Source: Gemmatimonadota bacterium (lineage in GTDB: Bacteria > Latescibacterota > UBA2968). From it: a stretch of 42,788 nt of DNA. A program made the translations under genes and the position numbers. Below, piece after piece: positions 1 to 8,178 of this stretch (the stretch's first letter is position 1; each line of letters opens with the position of its first letter). The DNA is taken from positions 1 through 42,788 of the forward strand of contig JAPPAB010000142.1 in assembly GCA_026705765.1 (NCBI GenBank), read 5' to 3'. The notes under the pieces are model-generated. The model saw nothing but the letters and a program-made list of their open reading frames with translations, did not search any database and was not told the DNA's origin.

Positions 1-771
1 CCATTCCCGCGACGCGGCGCGCTGATCTGGCTTCGATTGCAGTGCTCGCGCACCACTCACCCGCTCAACCTGTCCATCGCGCAAATCGACCACGCGATCA
101 GATACCCCGAGCATCTTGTGATCGTGGGTATTGGTCACAATGGTCACACCGCTTTCGCCCTGCATCTTGAGCAACAACTCGATAATTTCCTGCCCGGTCT
201 TCAAATCGAGATTTCCTGTCGGCTCATCAGCCAGAATCAAATCGGGATCATTTGCCATCGCTCTGGCAATTGCCACGCGCTGCTGCTGTCCACCCGACAA
301 CTCGTAGGGTTTGTGATGCAGACGGTCGGCAAGGCCCACCAGCGACAATTTGTGCGCGGCCTTTTCTTCGTAATCACTGCGCGCCATGCCCGAAAACACC
401 ATGGGCAAAGCCACATTTTCAAGCGCCGTCATCACGGGAATCAGGTTAAACGACTGAAAAATATACCCCACACTGTGGCAGCGCAAATAGGCAATTTGCC
501 CCTGGCTCATATCGCCCATATTGGCACCGTTGACCAATACGGTTCCCTTCGTGGGCGTATCCAGTGCCCCGACCATGTTAAACATCGTGGTTTTACCCGA
601 TCCCGAAGGACCCATAATGGACAAATATTCACCGCGAATCACATCGAGGTTCACGCCTTGCAGGGCATGCACTTCCTGGTCGCCCATCCGATAGGTCTTC
701 CAGACCCCTTGAACTTTGATAATATAATCTTCAGTATCAACCTGTTGTTCAGCAGCCGATTCCTGATCCAT
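1..771 (-). CDS. ABC transporter ATP-binding protein, MacB/LolD type (3' end beyond window)
   Basis: Cytoplasmic ATPase subunit of an ABC transporter of the MacB/LolD/FtsE class, which works with separate FtsX-like permeases in lipoprotein release or efflux. Reading on the minus strand from ATG at 771 gives MDQESAAEQQVDTEDY and then a complete nucleotide-binding domain: Walker A GPSGSGKTT, Q-loop YIFQSFNL, signature LSGGQQQR, Walker B LILADEPTGNLD and the H-loop histidine in NTHD. The frame stays open to base 1 (257 codons), so only the extreme C-terminus is missing. An AGGAG Shine-Dalgarno lies just upstream of the ATG. The acidic N-terminal extension of about 17 residues before the domain is unusual but small. 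The permease is expected beyond the left edge. The substrate cannot be told from sequence. Confidence 0.93.
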   Translation of the reverse strand, partial: MDQESAAEQQVDTEDYIIKVQGVWKTYRMGDQEVHALQGVNLDVIRGEYLSIMGPSGSGKTTMFNMVGALDTPTKGTVLVNGANMGDMSQGQIAYLRCHSVGYIFQSFNLIPVMTALENVALPMVFSGMARSDYEEKAAHKLSLVGLADRLHHKPYELSGGQQQRVAIARAMANDPDLILADEPTGNLDLKTGQEIIELLLKMQGESGVTIVTNTHDHKMLGVSDRVVDLRDGQVERVSGARALQSKPDQRAASREW

Positions 772-959
772 TGTGTTCTCCTCTGAAACAATAAAGTTCA
801 CCATTGAACGCACGTATGGTAGCGAAAACCCATGGGCATGTCAAGCCATTTTAATGAAGATAAAATTCTACGTGATTCCGCAAGCGTCTTCTACTATATT
901 CTAAAGCGTTGTGCCATAGACCTGCCGCATCACCAAAACCAGCACGAAAGGATCGCATC

Positions 960-1784
960 ATGAAACTCGCAGTATGCAATGAATTTTTTGAAGATTGGAA
1001 AATCGAAGACGTCTTTAACTACGCAGCGGAAATCGGCTGTGACGGCGTTGAAATCGCGCCTTTTACACTCGCGGAAAGCGTCACGAAAATCTCTGCCAAA
1101 CAGCGCAGCGACATTCGCAAAGCCGCGGAAAAAGCCGGCGTGGAAATCGTTGGCCTGCACTGGCTACTCGCCAGTCCACCGGGGCTTTATCTCACACACC
1201 CGGACAAAGCCATCCGCGACAAAACTGAGGACTATATCAAAGCATTGATCAACTTCTGCGGCGACCTGGGCGGACAGATTATGATCCACGGCTCACCGGC
1301 ACAGCGCAACATCCAAAAAGGCTGGGACCGCGAAGAATGCTGGAAATACGCCGTCGATATCTTTTCAAACTGCACTGCAGAAATGAAACAAAACAACGTC
1401 ACCTACTGCATCGAAGCACTCACCGGCAAAGAAACCAATATTCTGAACTCCATCTCTGAAGCCCTCAAAATGGTTGCCGATGTCGGCCACCCAAATTTCC
1501 AGACCATGGTCGATACCAAAGCCGCAGCCGCTGAAAACAAATCCCATGTGGATGTAATCGCCGAAGCGGGCAAAGCCATGCGCCATGTCCATGTCAACGA
1601 CCCCAATTTGCGCGGTCCGGGATTTGGCGACTTACAATTTGCATCCATCCTCCGCGCCCTCAAGGACCGCCACTACGATGGTTATGTATCCGTAGAAGTC
1701 TTTGACTTCAAACCCGATGCACAAACCATTGCCGCACGCAGCATCGGCTATCTCAGGGGTATTTTGGAAGGATTGGAAGGGTGA
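960..1784 (+). CDS. Sugar phosphate isomerase/epimerase family protein (TIM barrel)
   Basis: 274-residue protein of the xylose-isomerase-like TIM-barrel (AP endonuclease 2) superfamily, whose members include hydroxypyruvate isomerases and ketose 3-epimerases. The ATG at 960 is chosen over an in-frame TTG at 909 because AAAGGA sits at the right spacing and the protein then begins with the family's first strand (MKLAVCNEFF). Likely metal ligands in family order are Glu152 (CIEAL), Asp185 (MVDTK), His211 (HVHVND) and Glu246 (VSVEVFD), so the active site looks intact. It stands alone on the plus strand, divergent from the ABC gene and convergent with the SDR gene. The substrate is unknown; the family call is firm, the reaction is not. 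Confidence 0.9.
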   Translation: MKLAVCNEFFEDWKIEDVFNYAAEIGCDGVEIAPFTLAESVTKISAKQRSDIRKAAEKAGVEIVGLHWLLASPPGLYLTHPDKAIRDKTEDYIKALINFCGDLGGQIMIHGSPAQRNIQKGWDREECWKYAVDIFSNCTAEMKQNNVTYCIEALTGKETNILNSISEALKMVADVGHPNFQTMVDTKAAAAENKSHVDVIAEAGKAMRHVHVNDPNLRGPGFGDLQFASILRALKDRHYDGYVSVEVFDFKPDAQTIAARSIGYLRGILEGLEG

Positions 1785-1821
1785 TCCTCTAGACTACACA
1801 CGGAGTGTCTGTTGTTTGGCT

Positions 1822-2670
1822 TTATTTACCATCAGAACCTCCGCGTTCCGGCAATCGCTCTGCCACAAATCCCAATTCTTCTTTAATCCGGCTCACATCG
1901 TAAACACTATCGTATTCATGCCCGCGCTGTTCAAAATGCGACAGATCCACCTCGTCTCCCCACCAGGCGCGAAAAATCTCCGCCACGGGTACGGCAACCC
2001 ACGCCTTTGGACCAGCGGCATTCATAATGCGAACCCCGGGTTTGTGCGGCGACTGTGCAGACAGCGTGAAGACCCGAACTGCATCTGGCAAATCCATAAT
2101 GGTCATGGAGCCCAAGCCCCACTGCCGCGTCGGAGAAATATTTCGCAAAGGCGGCAATCCGGCGTGCGGCACCGAAGACAGGCGCAAATTAATCACATCG
2201 ATATCGCCATTTTGCCGCGCATAGAACTTTGTGATCTCCTCCATCAAAAATTTCGACAAACCATACCCATTGCGATCCAGACATGGGTGTTCATCGGGAA
2301 TCGGCAATGTCTGTGGACGAAAAGCCTCATTCTGCATCCCGACCGCTGCGATCGAACTCGCCATCACAAATTTGCGGCATCCGCGATCCATCAAATAGCG
2401 CATCAAACACCGCGTACCCTCCACATTGACAATCAGCGCGTCGCGCTCCGAACAACCGCCGGTCACAGCCGCGAGGTGAATCACAACATCAATCGCCTCA
2501 TCATTGAGCTGTTGCAAATCTTCAAAAGAGCCAAACTCGCCGTTTACATAGGGCAAATCCAATTCTGGATCTCTTCGACTCATGCAAATCACCCTGTGGT
2601 CTTCCGCCATCGAGACAGACAGTGCCCGACCGATAAAACCACTCGCTCCAGTAATCAGTACTGTACTCAC
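1822..2670 (-). CDS. NAD(P)-dependent epimerase/dehydratase (extended SDR)
   Basis: 282-residue Rossmann-fold enzyme of the extended short-chain dehydrogenase family, acting on nucleotide sugars or similar polyols. The N-terminal dinucleotide motif GASGFIG is at residues 8-14, the HLAA motif follows the fourth strand, the catalytic Ser lies in MASSIAAV (105-106) and the Tyr-xxx-Lys pair is Y136/K140 (YGLSK). The start is GTG at 2670, supported by AGGAGGG six bases upstream. That ribosome-binding site lies in the 13-base gap after the amidohydrolase stop, so the two genes are probably co-transcribed and translationally linked. The length is slightly below the usual 300-330 residues. The substrate cannot be assigned. 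Confidence 0.9.
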   Translation of the reverse strand: MSTVLITGASGFIGRALSVSMAEDHRVICMSRRDPELDLPYVNGEFGSFEDLQQLNDEAIDVVIHLAAVTGGCSERDALIVNVEGTRCLMRYLMDRGCRKFVMASSIAAVGMQNEAFRPQTLPIPDEHPCLDRNGYGLSKFLMEEITKFYARQNGDIDVINLRLSSVPHAGLPPLRNISPTRQWGLGSMTIMDLPDAVRVFTLSAQSPHKPGVRIMNAAGPKAWVAVPVAEIFRAWWGDEVDLSHFEQRGHEYDSVYDVSRIKEELGFVAERLPERGGSDGK

Positions 2671-2683
2671 AATCCCTCCTCAT

Positions 2684-3916
2684 TTAATCACTAAAAATAT
2701 CACTCGCCCCACCTAAAACATCTGCGATAACCTCCCCCTCTTTCATCACCATCTTCACCTGCCGCAAGCATGCAATATCTTCAAGCGGATTGCCGTTTAG
2801 TGCAATCACATCTGCGAACATCCCAACGCCGAGATGTCCAACGCAATCCGCCATGCCCAACATCTCAGCCGTATTCGTCGTCACCGCCTTCAACGCATCC
2901 ACCTCTGACACGCCCAACCCAACGAGTTCTTTTGCCTCGCGCCAGAGCGTTGCATGCGTGCTATCGGTACCCAAACACACTTTCACACCCGCACGCACGG
3001 CTTCGGGAATATATTTTGCCGTCAATTCACGCGCGCGTTCAACCCGCTCGCGCCACCAATCCCACGCCCATGTATCAAAAGACGCAAAACCCACTTCATC
3101 GTCGAAAAACAGTTGTAAATTGGGATCGCTCAAATATGCGCCCGATTTCACAAACAAAGCCACATCCTCTTCGGTCAGCAAATTGGCGTGTTCAATACTA
3201 TCGATCCCCGCTTCCATCGCCCAGCGCATTGCCAGCCCACCAATCGCGTGTGCGGCCACGGGAATTCCCAGATCGTGTGAAACCGCAATCGCCGCATCAA
3301 TTTCCCGCTTCGAATACGCCGCCACATCCGTCAGGTCACCCCGAATATAGTCCTCATAAGAGTCGCCCTCTCGCACATTGGTAATAAACAACTTGGTCCA
3401 ATCCGCACCCTGAGAAAAATTCTCTCTGATTTTTAATGCCAGTTCTTCTTCCCCATCCGCGGGAAAACACAAAAAAGGCGCAGTCCCATGGCTCGGTCTC
3501 AATGCCCGCACACACACCTTCAACCTCGGACCTACAGCTTCGCCGCGACCAATCGCACCCTGAAAAGCCTTCTCAACACCCGGACGATCTCCCAGCGTGC
3601 GCATGGTCGTCACGCCCGTGTTCAAATCACTTCGCAAATTCATCGCACCGCGCAACACAGCCGTTGTCGCATCCAGATCGAAATGCGCACTCAAGGGCGT
3701 GTGGAACCGATTGTTAATCGTAATATGCACATGGGAATCAATCAACGCCGACATCACGGTATAGGACGAGCAATCCACAACCTCGGCGTCTGGAGGCACA
3801 TCTATTTCAGTTCCGACATCAACCACGCGTCCCTTGTTCACCACAACCATCCCCTGCGGAACAGGTGCACAATCGGGATGGACAATCAACAATTTGGATT
3901 TAATCACTTTTGACAT
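2684..3916 (-). CDS. Metal-dependent amidohydrolase family protein
   Basis: 410-residue amidohydrolase-superfamily TIM-barrel hydrolase, similar in layout to imidazolonepropionase- and prolidase-like enzymes. Visible metal-site elements are DSHVHIT (His62 and His64), the later histidines in AAHAIGG and IEHAN, and the aspartate in LGTDSTH. The small N-terminal beta domain (VVNKGRVVDVG) is typical. The ATG at 3916 (MSKVIKSK) is preferred to an in-frame TTG at 3952, because the residues added by TTG do not look like family sequence. No good Shine-Dalgarno is visible for either start. It is first in a likely two-gene unit with the SDR gene and is divergent from the flavin oxidoreductase. The substrate is unknown. 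Confidence 0.9.
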   Translation of the reverse strand: MSKVIKSKLLIVHPDCAPVPQGMVVVNKGRVVDVGTEIDVPPDAEVVDCSSYTVMSALIDSHVHITINNRFHTPLSAHFDLDATTAVLRGAMNLRSDLNTGVTTMRTLGDRPGVEKAFQGAIGRGEAVGPRLKVCVRALRPSHGTAPFLCFPADGEEELALKIRENFSQGADWTKLFITNVREGDSYEDYIRGDLTDVAAYSKREIDAAIAVSHDLGIPVAAHAIGGLAMRWAMEAGIDSIEHANLLTEEDVALFVKSGAYLSDPNLQLFFDDEVGFASFDTWAWDWWRERVERARELTAKYIPEAVRAGVKVCLGTDSTHATLWREAKELVGLGVSEVDALKAVTTNTAEMLGMADCVGHLGVGMFADVIALNGNPLEDIACLRQVKMVMKEGEVIADVLGGASDIFSD

Positions 3917-3936
3917 AATTATTTTGTTTGTATAAT
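3910..3936 (+). promoter_or_regulatory. Candidate sigma-70 promoter for the flavin oxidoreductase
   Basis: TTGACA (3910-3915) and TATAAT (3931-3936) are both perfect consensus hexamers, but the spacer is 15 bases, short of the optimal 17. The transcript would start near 3943, giving a leader of about 43 bases to the ATG at 3986. Caution: TTGACA here is the antisense of the amidohydrolase's own Met-Ser-Lys start codons, so the -35 match may be chance. The -10 match is the stronger part. Confidence 0.45.
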
Positions 3937-3985
3937 GTAGGTGGAACAACAAAACACCGTCATCTCGATCACCGGAGATCTATTC

Positions 3986-5233
3986 ATGCAATTTGGCATC
4001 TTTTACGAACACCAGATTCCCCGTCCATGGGCAGAAGGCGAAGAACACCAGCTTTTCAAAGACGCCCTCGAACAAGTCGAAGTCGCCGACCGGATCGGCA
4101 TTGAATATGTTTGGGAAGTTGAACATCACTTTTTGGAAGAATACTCCCACTCCTCAGCCCCCGAAGTCTTTCTCGCGGCCTGTAGCCAGCGCTCGAAAAA
4201 TATCCGCCTGGGACACGGCATTGTACTCATGCCCCCCAATTACAACCATCCGGCTCGCGTTGCCGAACGCATCGCAACCCTCGACCTGATCAGCGATGGA
4301 CGCGTCGAATGGGGCACGGGTGAATCGGCCTCTCGCGCAGAACTCGAGGGATTCAACGTGCCGCCTGGAGAAAAAAAAGCAATGTGGGCGGAAACCGTCC
4401 GGGAAACCGCCAAAATGCTCGCATCAGACCCGTATCCCGGATACGACGGCGAATTTTTCTCAATGCCCGAACGCAACGTCTTGCCCAAACCCCTGCAAAA
4501 ACCCCACCCACCACTATGGGTTGCCTGTTCCAACCGCGAAAGCATTCGCTGGGCGGGAAAACACGGCATCGGCGCGCTCACCTTTGCCTTCATTGAACCC
4601 GAAGACGCCAAATACTGGGTTGACGAATACTACACCGCATTTGAAAACGAATGCGAACCCCTCGGACAAGCTGTCAACCCCACCATCGCCATGGTCGCTG
4701 GATTTATGTGTCACGAAAACGGAGAAAAAGCGCGCGCACAGGGCCTCGAAGGATTCCAATTTTTCGGCTATGCACTCTCCCATTACTACCGTCACGGGAC
4801 GCACATCCCCGGCGAATTTGACATCTGGGCAGACTTCCAGCAAAACAAACCCGAACGAAAAAAAGGTTCGGGATCAGGCTGCATTGGATCCCCGGATGAA
4901 ATACGCGCTCACCTCGAATCAATGGAAGAAATCGGCGTCGATCAGGTCGTCTTCCTCCAACAAGCTGGCAACAACAGACACGATCATATATGCGAATCCC
5001 TCGAATGTTTCGCACAAAATGTATTACCCGACTTCAAAACGCGACACGAAATATACGCCGCACAAAAAGCAGAACGCCTCGGTCCCGCTATCGAAAAAGC
5101 ACTCTCTAAAATTCCACCAATAGACAAACCCAAATCCACACCCTTCGAAGCCTATCCGCTCTTAAAATCACCTGACGAAAAGCAAGAAGACCTCGAAATT
5201 GTGGAATCCGTTGCGGGGAAAAAGTCCTCATAA
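3986..5233 (+). CDS. LLM class flavin-dependent oxidoreductase
   Basis: 415-residue luciferase-like monooxygenase, a TIM-barrel enzyme using reduced flavin (FMNH2 or F420). It opens with MQFGIFYEHQIPRPW and shows family segments such as WEVEHHFLEEYS, GHGIVLMPPNYNHPARVAERIATLD, shown here as the run from GHGIVL to AERIA, and GRVEWGTGES. The ATG at 3986 has GGAG upstream; the in-frame extension to 3941 is rejected because it adds non-family residues. It is longer than the usual 330-370 residues owing to a charged C-terminal tail of about 60 residues. Its stop is 7 bases from the convergent aminotransferase stop. The substrate is unknown; relatives oxidise alkanals, alkanesulfonates or other small organics. 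Confidence 0.92.
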   Translation: MQFGIFYEHQIPRPWAEGEEHQLFKDALEQVEVADRIGIEYVWEVEHHFLEEYSHSSAPEVFLAACSQRSKNIRLGHGIVLMPPNYNHPARVAERIATLDLISDGRVEWGTGESASRAELEGFNVPPGEKKAMWAETVRETAKMLASDPYPGYDGEFFSMPERNVLPKPLQKPHPPLWVACSNRESIRWAGKHGIGALTFAFIEPEDAKYWVDEYYTAFENECEPLGQAVNPTIAMVAGFMCHENGEKARAQGLEGFQFFGYALSHYYRHGTHIPGEFDIWADFQQNKPERKKGSGSGCIGSPDEIRAHLESMEEIGVDQVVFLQQAGNNRHDHICESLECFAQNVLPDFKTRHEIYAAQKAERLGPAIEKALSKIPPIDKPKSTPFEAYPLLKSPDEKQEDLEIVESVAGKKSS

Positions 5234-5240
5234 TCCGACG

Positions 5241-6449
5241 TTAATCCAAATCCCCAATAGCCTCGCGCACCGCTTCTATTGTATCTTCGATATCCGCCTC
5301 TGTATGTGCCAGGGAGAGAAACATCGGATGCGAGGGATGCAAGTAATACCCCCGCGCAAGACATCCCCGCAGCATCTCCATGCAGCGCTCGCGGTCAGAA
5401 TCGTCTATGACGGGACGCGGCATGGGCCCAACGCCAATGAGATGATAACTCAACCCTGCTGCTTTGCAAACCGCGTTGATACCTTCGATCAATCGGCTTC
5501 CAATTTTCCATTGATAGGCAATGCCATCCCGCCTCTGAAGTTCCCCTATCACGACCTCCATTGCCGTCAAACTGAGCGGGTCCCCGTGCGCGGTAGCTGT
5601 CATCCACACCGACTGGCACGCTTTTGACCCCAGAATCTCGCGCTTCCCGGCAATAAAACTTCCCGCATACCCATTGCAACACGCTTTGCCAAACGTCGCA
5701 ATATCGGGTACAACCCCATAATATTCCCCCGCGCCGCCCATTGCCACGCGAAACCCTACCTTTGTCTCGTCAAACACGCAGACCGCGCCGTATTCATGTG
5801 CCAGATCCACACACCCTTGCAAAAATCCATCCGGCGGGCCGCTCCCCTGAATCGTCTCCATCACCACACACGCCACCTGATTGTCATACTTCTTCAAACC
5901 CGATTCCAGAGCGTCTAAATCGCCGTAGGGAACCGCACAGGTCAGTTCACTGACGGATTTCGGGACACCCTCATCGTCCGGACGCGCCCAATCGTGCCAG
6001 CCGTGATACCCACACGTAATCACTCTATCGCGACCCGTATATACCCGCGCCAGGCGCACCGCGCTGGAAGTCGCTGCACTGCCCCCAATAAAAAAACCCA
6101 CCATCTCCGCACATGGAATCACTTCAATGAGCAATTCTGCAACCGCCAACTCCCTGGGATACGCCAGACTGTACACTGTGCCATTCGCCACCTGATCCTG
6201 TATTGCACGGCACACAGCAGGATCATCATACCCCAGAACAATCGGCCCGAAACCCATTACATAATCCAAAAACTCATTGCCATCCACATCCCAAAATCGC
6301 GCTCCCGCTGCGCGCTGTACAAATGCGGGATAGCCCATATCGACCTGGCCAAAAATATTCTTATGCGGAATGTACCCGCGAACCAGAACATCGCCATAGC
6401 GATTCAGCAGAGCCTTTGACTTTGCAATGGTATAATTCTTTTTTGACAT
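5241..6449 (-). CDS. Class III aminotransferase, glutamate-1-semialdehyde 2,1-aminomutase-like
   Basis: 402-residue fold-type I PLP enzyme of aminotransferase class III. Landmarks are CGYHGWHD (146-153), VFDETKVGFR with the PLP-nitrogen-binding Asp227, and the likely Schiff-base lysine K255 in TFGKACCNGY. The segment GGSAATSSAVRLAR replaces the usual SGxEAxxxAxRLAR, with Ala where many relatives have Glu. The ATG at 6449 has a strong GGAGGAGG Shine-Dalgarno. It resembles HemL by family, but the isolated setting among catabolic genes and the altered motifs argue for a secondary-metabolism or catabolic aminotransferase/aminomutase rather than the tetrapyrrole enzyme. Divergent from the dehydrogenase at 6619. 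Confidence 0.9.
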   Translation of the reverse strand: MSKKNYTIAKSKALLNRYGDVLVRGYIPHKNIFGQVDMGYPAFVQRAAGARFWDVDGNEFLDYVMGFGPIVLGYDDPAVCRAIQDQVANGTVYSLAYPRELAVAELLIEVIPCAEMVGFFIGGSAATSSAVRLARVYTGRDRVITCGYHGWHDWARPDDEGVPKSVSELTCAVPYGDLDALESGLKKYDNQVACVVMETIQGSGPPDGFLQGCVDLAHEYGAVCVFDETKVGFRVAMGGAGEYYGVVPDIATFGKACCNGYAGSFIAGKREILGSKACQSVWMTATAHGDPLSLTAMEVVIGELQRRDGIAYQWKIGSRLIEGINAVCKAAGLSYHLIGVGPMPRPVIDDSDRERCMEMLRGCLARGYYLHPSHPMFLSLAHTEADIEDTIEAVREAIGDLD

Positions 6450-6544
6450 TTCGACCTCCTCCGCGCGTAAATTGAACCTCTTTTTCTAACAAATGAACTT
6501 CTCACACAGACACAAGCACAAAATAGACTGCTTCTGCGCTCCTA

Positions 6545-6592
6545 TTGTACTTGCCCCCCGCCTTTTCTTATCTTATCCTATTTTGATAGGAT
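6545..6592 (+). promoter_or_regulatory. Candidate promoter with palindromic operator upstream of the dehydrogenase
   Basis: TTGTAC (6545-6550), an 18-base spacer and TATCTT (6569-6574) form a moderate sigma-70 promoter on the plus strand. Directly after it, 6575-6592 is a perfect 7-bp inverted repeat, ATCCTAT-TTTG-ATAGGAT, lying over the predicted transcription start. That is where a repressor operator would sit. Its position 27 bases before the ATG also allows a short hairpin in the mRNA leader. Confidence 0.4.
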
Positions 6593-6618
6593 CGTCCTCA
6601 CTTCTAACCGGAGAATTT

Positions 6619-7656
6619 ATGCCACGCGAACTCATAGCAGACCGGCCGGGACACACGACACTGCGAGAATACAATGAAGAACCTTTAAATCGAGATCAGG
6701 TACGTGCAAAAAGCTTGTATTCAGCGGTAAAACACGGCACGGAGTTCCGGGGTTTCCAGGCCAATACACTCGATGCGTCCGATATTTTTAGCTGGGAATG
6801 GCGCATGCACCTGCGCGGACAAAAACAGAAAGACGCGTTTCCCAAACGGTTGGGCAATATGTATGTCGCCGAAGTGACAGATGTGGGACAAGACGTGTCA
6901 AATATTCGGGTGGGAGATCGGATTTTTGGTCACGCTCCCGTTCGAGAGACGCATACACTTTCGGCGGATCGCGTTGAAAAAGCACCGGATGGCGTCTCGT
7001 GGCAGGCTCTAATGGCTACAGACCCCGCAGGCGTTGCCCTTGGAGGCGTCAGAGATGCCAATATCCGCATTGGGGATCGCGTCGCAGTCTTTGGTCTGGG
7101 GGCGATTGGATTGATGACCGTACAACTCGCCCGCATCGCCGGCGCGCGCTGGGTCGCGGCAATTGATCCCATTGAAAAGCGATGCCTGATTTCCGAAGCC
7201 TACGGTGCAGACCTCGTCCTGGACCCGCGCGAAGCCGATGTCGGCATGGTCATTAAACAAGCCACCGCAAAACTCGGCGTCGATGTATCTATGGAAACCA
7301 GCGGATCGTCCGCTGCAATGACCGATGCACTGCGTTCAACGCGCTATCAGGGCACGGTTGTATCCACAGCCTATTACAATGCCCCCATGCAAAGCCTGCA
7401 TTTGACCGGCGAATGGCATCGCAATCGGATTCGCATTATATCCGTGAGATCCGACAGCGAACCCTGGCTGGATTACGGGTGGGACAAAAAGCGCGGAAAT
7501 AAAGAAGCCTACGACCTCCTCGTCGAAGGCCGCCTAAACGCCGAAGGCTTAATTGATCCCATCGTGCCCCTTAACCATGTTGCCGAAGCCTATATGCAAA
7601 TGAATGAACATCCCGAAACCGGGATTAAACTCGGTGTTGATCATTCTCTTGTCTAA
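6619..7656 (+). CDS. Medium-chain dehydrogenase/reductase (alcohol dehydrogenase-like)
   Basis: 345-residue MDR-superfamily oxidoreductase with an N-terminal GroES-like catalytic domain and a Rossmann domain with GLGAIGLMTVQLARIAGA. The ATG at 6619 follows CGGAGA; upstream in-frame codons to 6493 encode residues unlike the family. Where zinc alcohol dehydrogenases have the catalytic Cys in a CGxCGTD-like motif, this protein has SAVKHGTEFRGF. No four-cysteine structural zinc loop is visible either, so it looks zinc-independent or atypical in metal binding. Relatives with this S..K.GTE pattern act on sugars, polyols or bacteriochlorin intermediates. Substrate unknown. Confidence 0.9.
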   Translation: MPRELIADRPGHTTLREYNEEPLNRDQVRAKSLYSAVKHGTEFRGFQANTLDASDIFSWEWRMHLRGQKQKDAFPKRLGNMYVAEVTDVGQDVSNIRVGDRIFGHAPVRETHTLSADRVEKAPDGVSWQALMATDPAGVALGGVRDANIRIGDRVAVFGLGAIGLMTVQLARIAGARWVAAIDPIEKRCLISEAYGADLVLDPREADVGMVIKQATAKLGVDVSMETSGSSAAMTDALRSTRYQGTVVSTAYYNAPMQSLHLTGEWHRNRIRIISVRSDSEPWLDYGWDKKRGNKEAYDLLVEGRLNAEGLIDPIVPLNHVAEAYMQMNEHPETGIKLGVDHSLV

Positions 7657-7712
7657 TTGCGAACAATAAGAAAGACGAAAAGTAATATTTCAAATCATAC
7701 AAAATCACATGT

Positions 7713-7955
7713 ATGGCTAACTACAAATTCACGGAATACTTTGAGCAAGAAGTCCTGCGTAAACGCCCCTACTTAAAAAAGGAATGGTGTATTCATGCCG
7801 TTGAAAATGCCGTTCGTTCAGAGCCTCAAGAACACAATAGATTTCGATTTTGGGCTCCAATAGACGATTTTGGTGACCGCTACTTGAGGGTCATTACACT
7901 CGAAGATAAAGTTACAATTCACAATGCCTTTCCAGATCGAGGATTCAAGCCATGA
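7713..7955 (+). CDS. Small uncharacterised protein, usual partner of DUF2283 proteins (toxin-like candidate)
   Basis: 80-residue protein with a pattern I recognise from conserved hypothetical proteins encoded just before DUF2283 genes: an N-terminal YKFTEYFEQEVLRKRPYLKK, a central RFRFWAPI segment and a C-terminal YLRVITLEDKVTIHNAFPD. The alternating hydrophobic strands and basic N-terminus fit the size and shape of small RelE/BrnT-like toxins, but I cannot place it in such a family with certainty. Its TGA overlaps the ATG of the DUF2283 gene by 4 bases, so the two are translationally coupled. Treat the toxin role as inference. Confidence 0.82.
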   Translation: MANYKFTEYFEQEVLRKRPYLKKEWCIHAVENAVRSEPQEHNRFRFWAPIDDFGDRYLRVITLEDKVTIHNAFPDRGFKP

Positions 7956-8170
7956 GACTTAACTATTACCCGGAAACGGATTCTCTATATATAGATCTCT
8001 CAGAGCGAACCAGTACTGATAGTCGAGAAATATCGGAAGGCATTATTCTCGACTATGATGCGGAGGGCCAGCTTGTTGGCATCGACATTGACCACGCCAG
8101 CAAGAAGGTTGAACTAAAAAAACTCACGCTCAGCAAGTTGCCTGGTACACTTGAAATGAGCAGTGTATAA
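7952..8170 (+). CDS. DUF2283 domain-containing protein (antitoxin-like candidate)
   Basis: 72-residue protein that fills a whole DUF2283 domain: a strand beginning MRLNYYPETDSLYIDLSER, then a turn, then EGIILDYDAEGQLVGIDIDHAS and a short C-terminal helix. Proteins of this family are frequently found as the second gene of small two-gene pairs, as here with a 4-base ATGA overlap. The molecular function is not established. The acidic charge contrasts with the basic upstream partner, as expected of an antitoxin. Only 8 bases separate it from the following DUF5916 gene, so read-through is possible. Confidence 0.9.
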   Translation: MRLNYYPETDSLYIDLSERTSTDSREISEGIILDYDAEGQLVGIDIDHASKKVELKKLTLSKLPGTLEMSSV

Positions 8171-8178
8171 CACGACCC

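Noticed and set aside
37-786. Plus-strand open frame of 249 codons
   Set aside because: It is the antisense shadow of the ABC ATPase, whose Walker and signature motifs are all read on the minus strand; the shadow protein has no recognisable pattern.
909-959. TTG start extending the sugar isomerase upstream
   Set aside because: It adds 17 residues without family similarity, and the ATG at 960 has a well-spaced AAAGGA.
1702-2694. Plus-strand open frame of 330 codons
   Set aside because: It covers the SDR gene antisense and overlaps the end of the isomerase gene; no domain pattern is visible.
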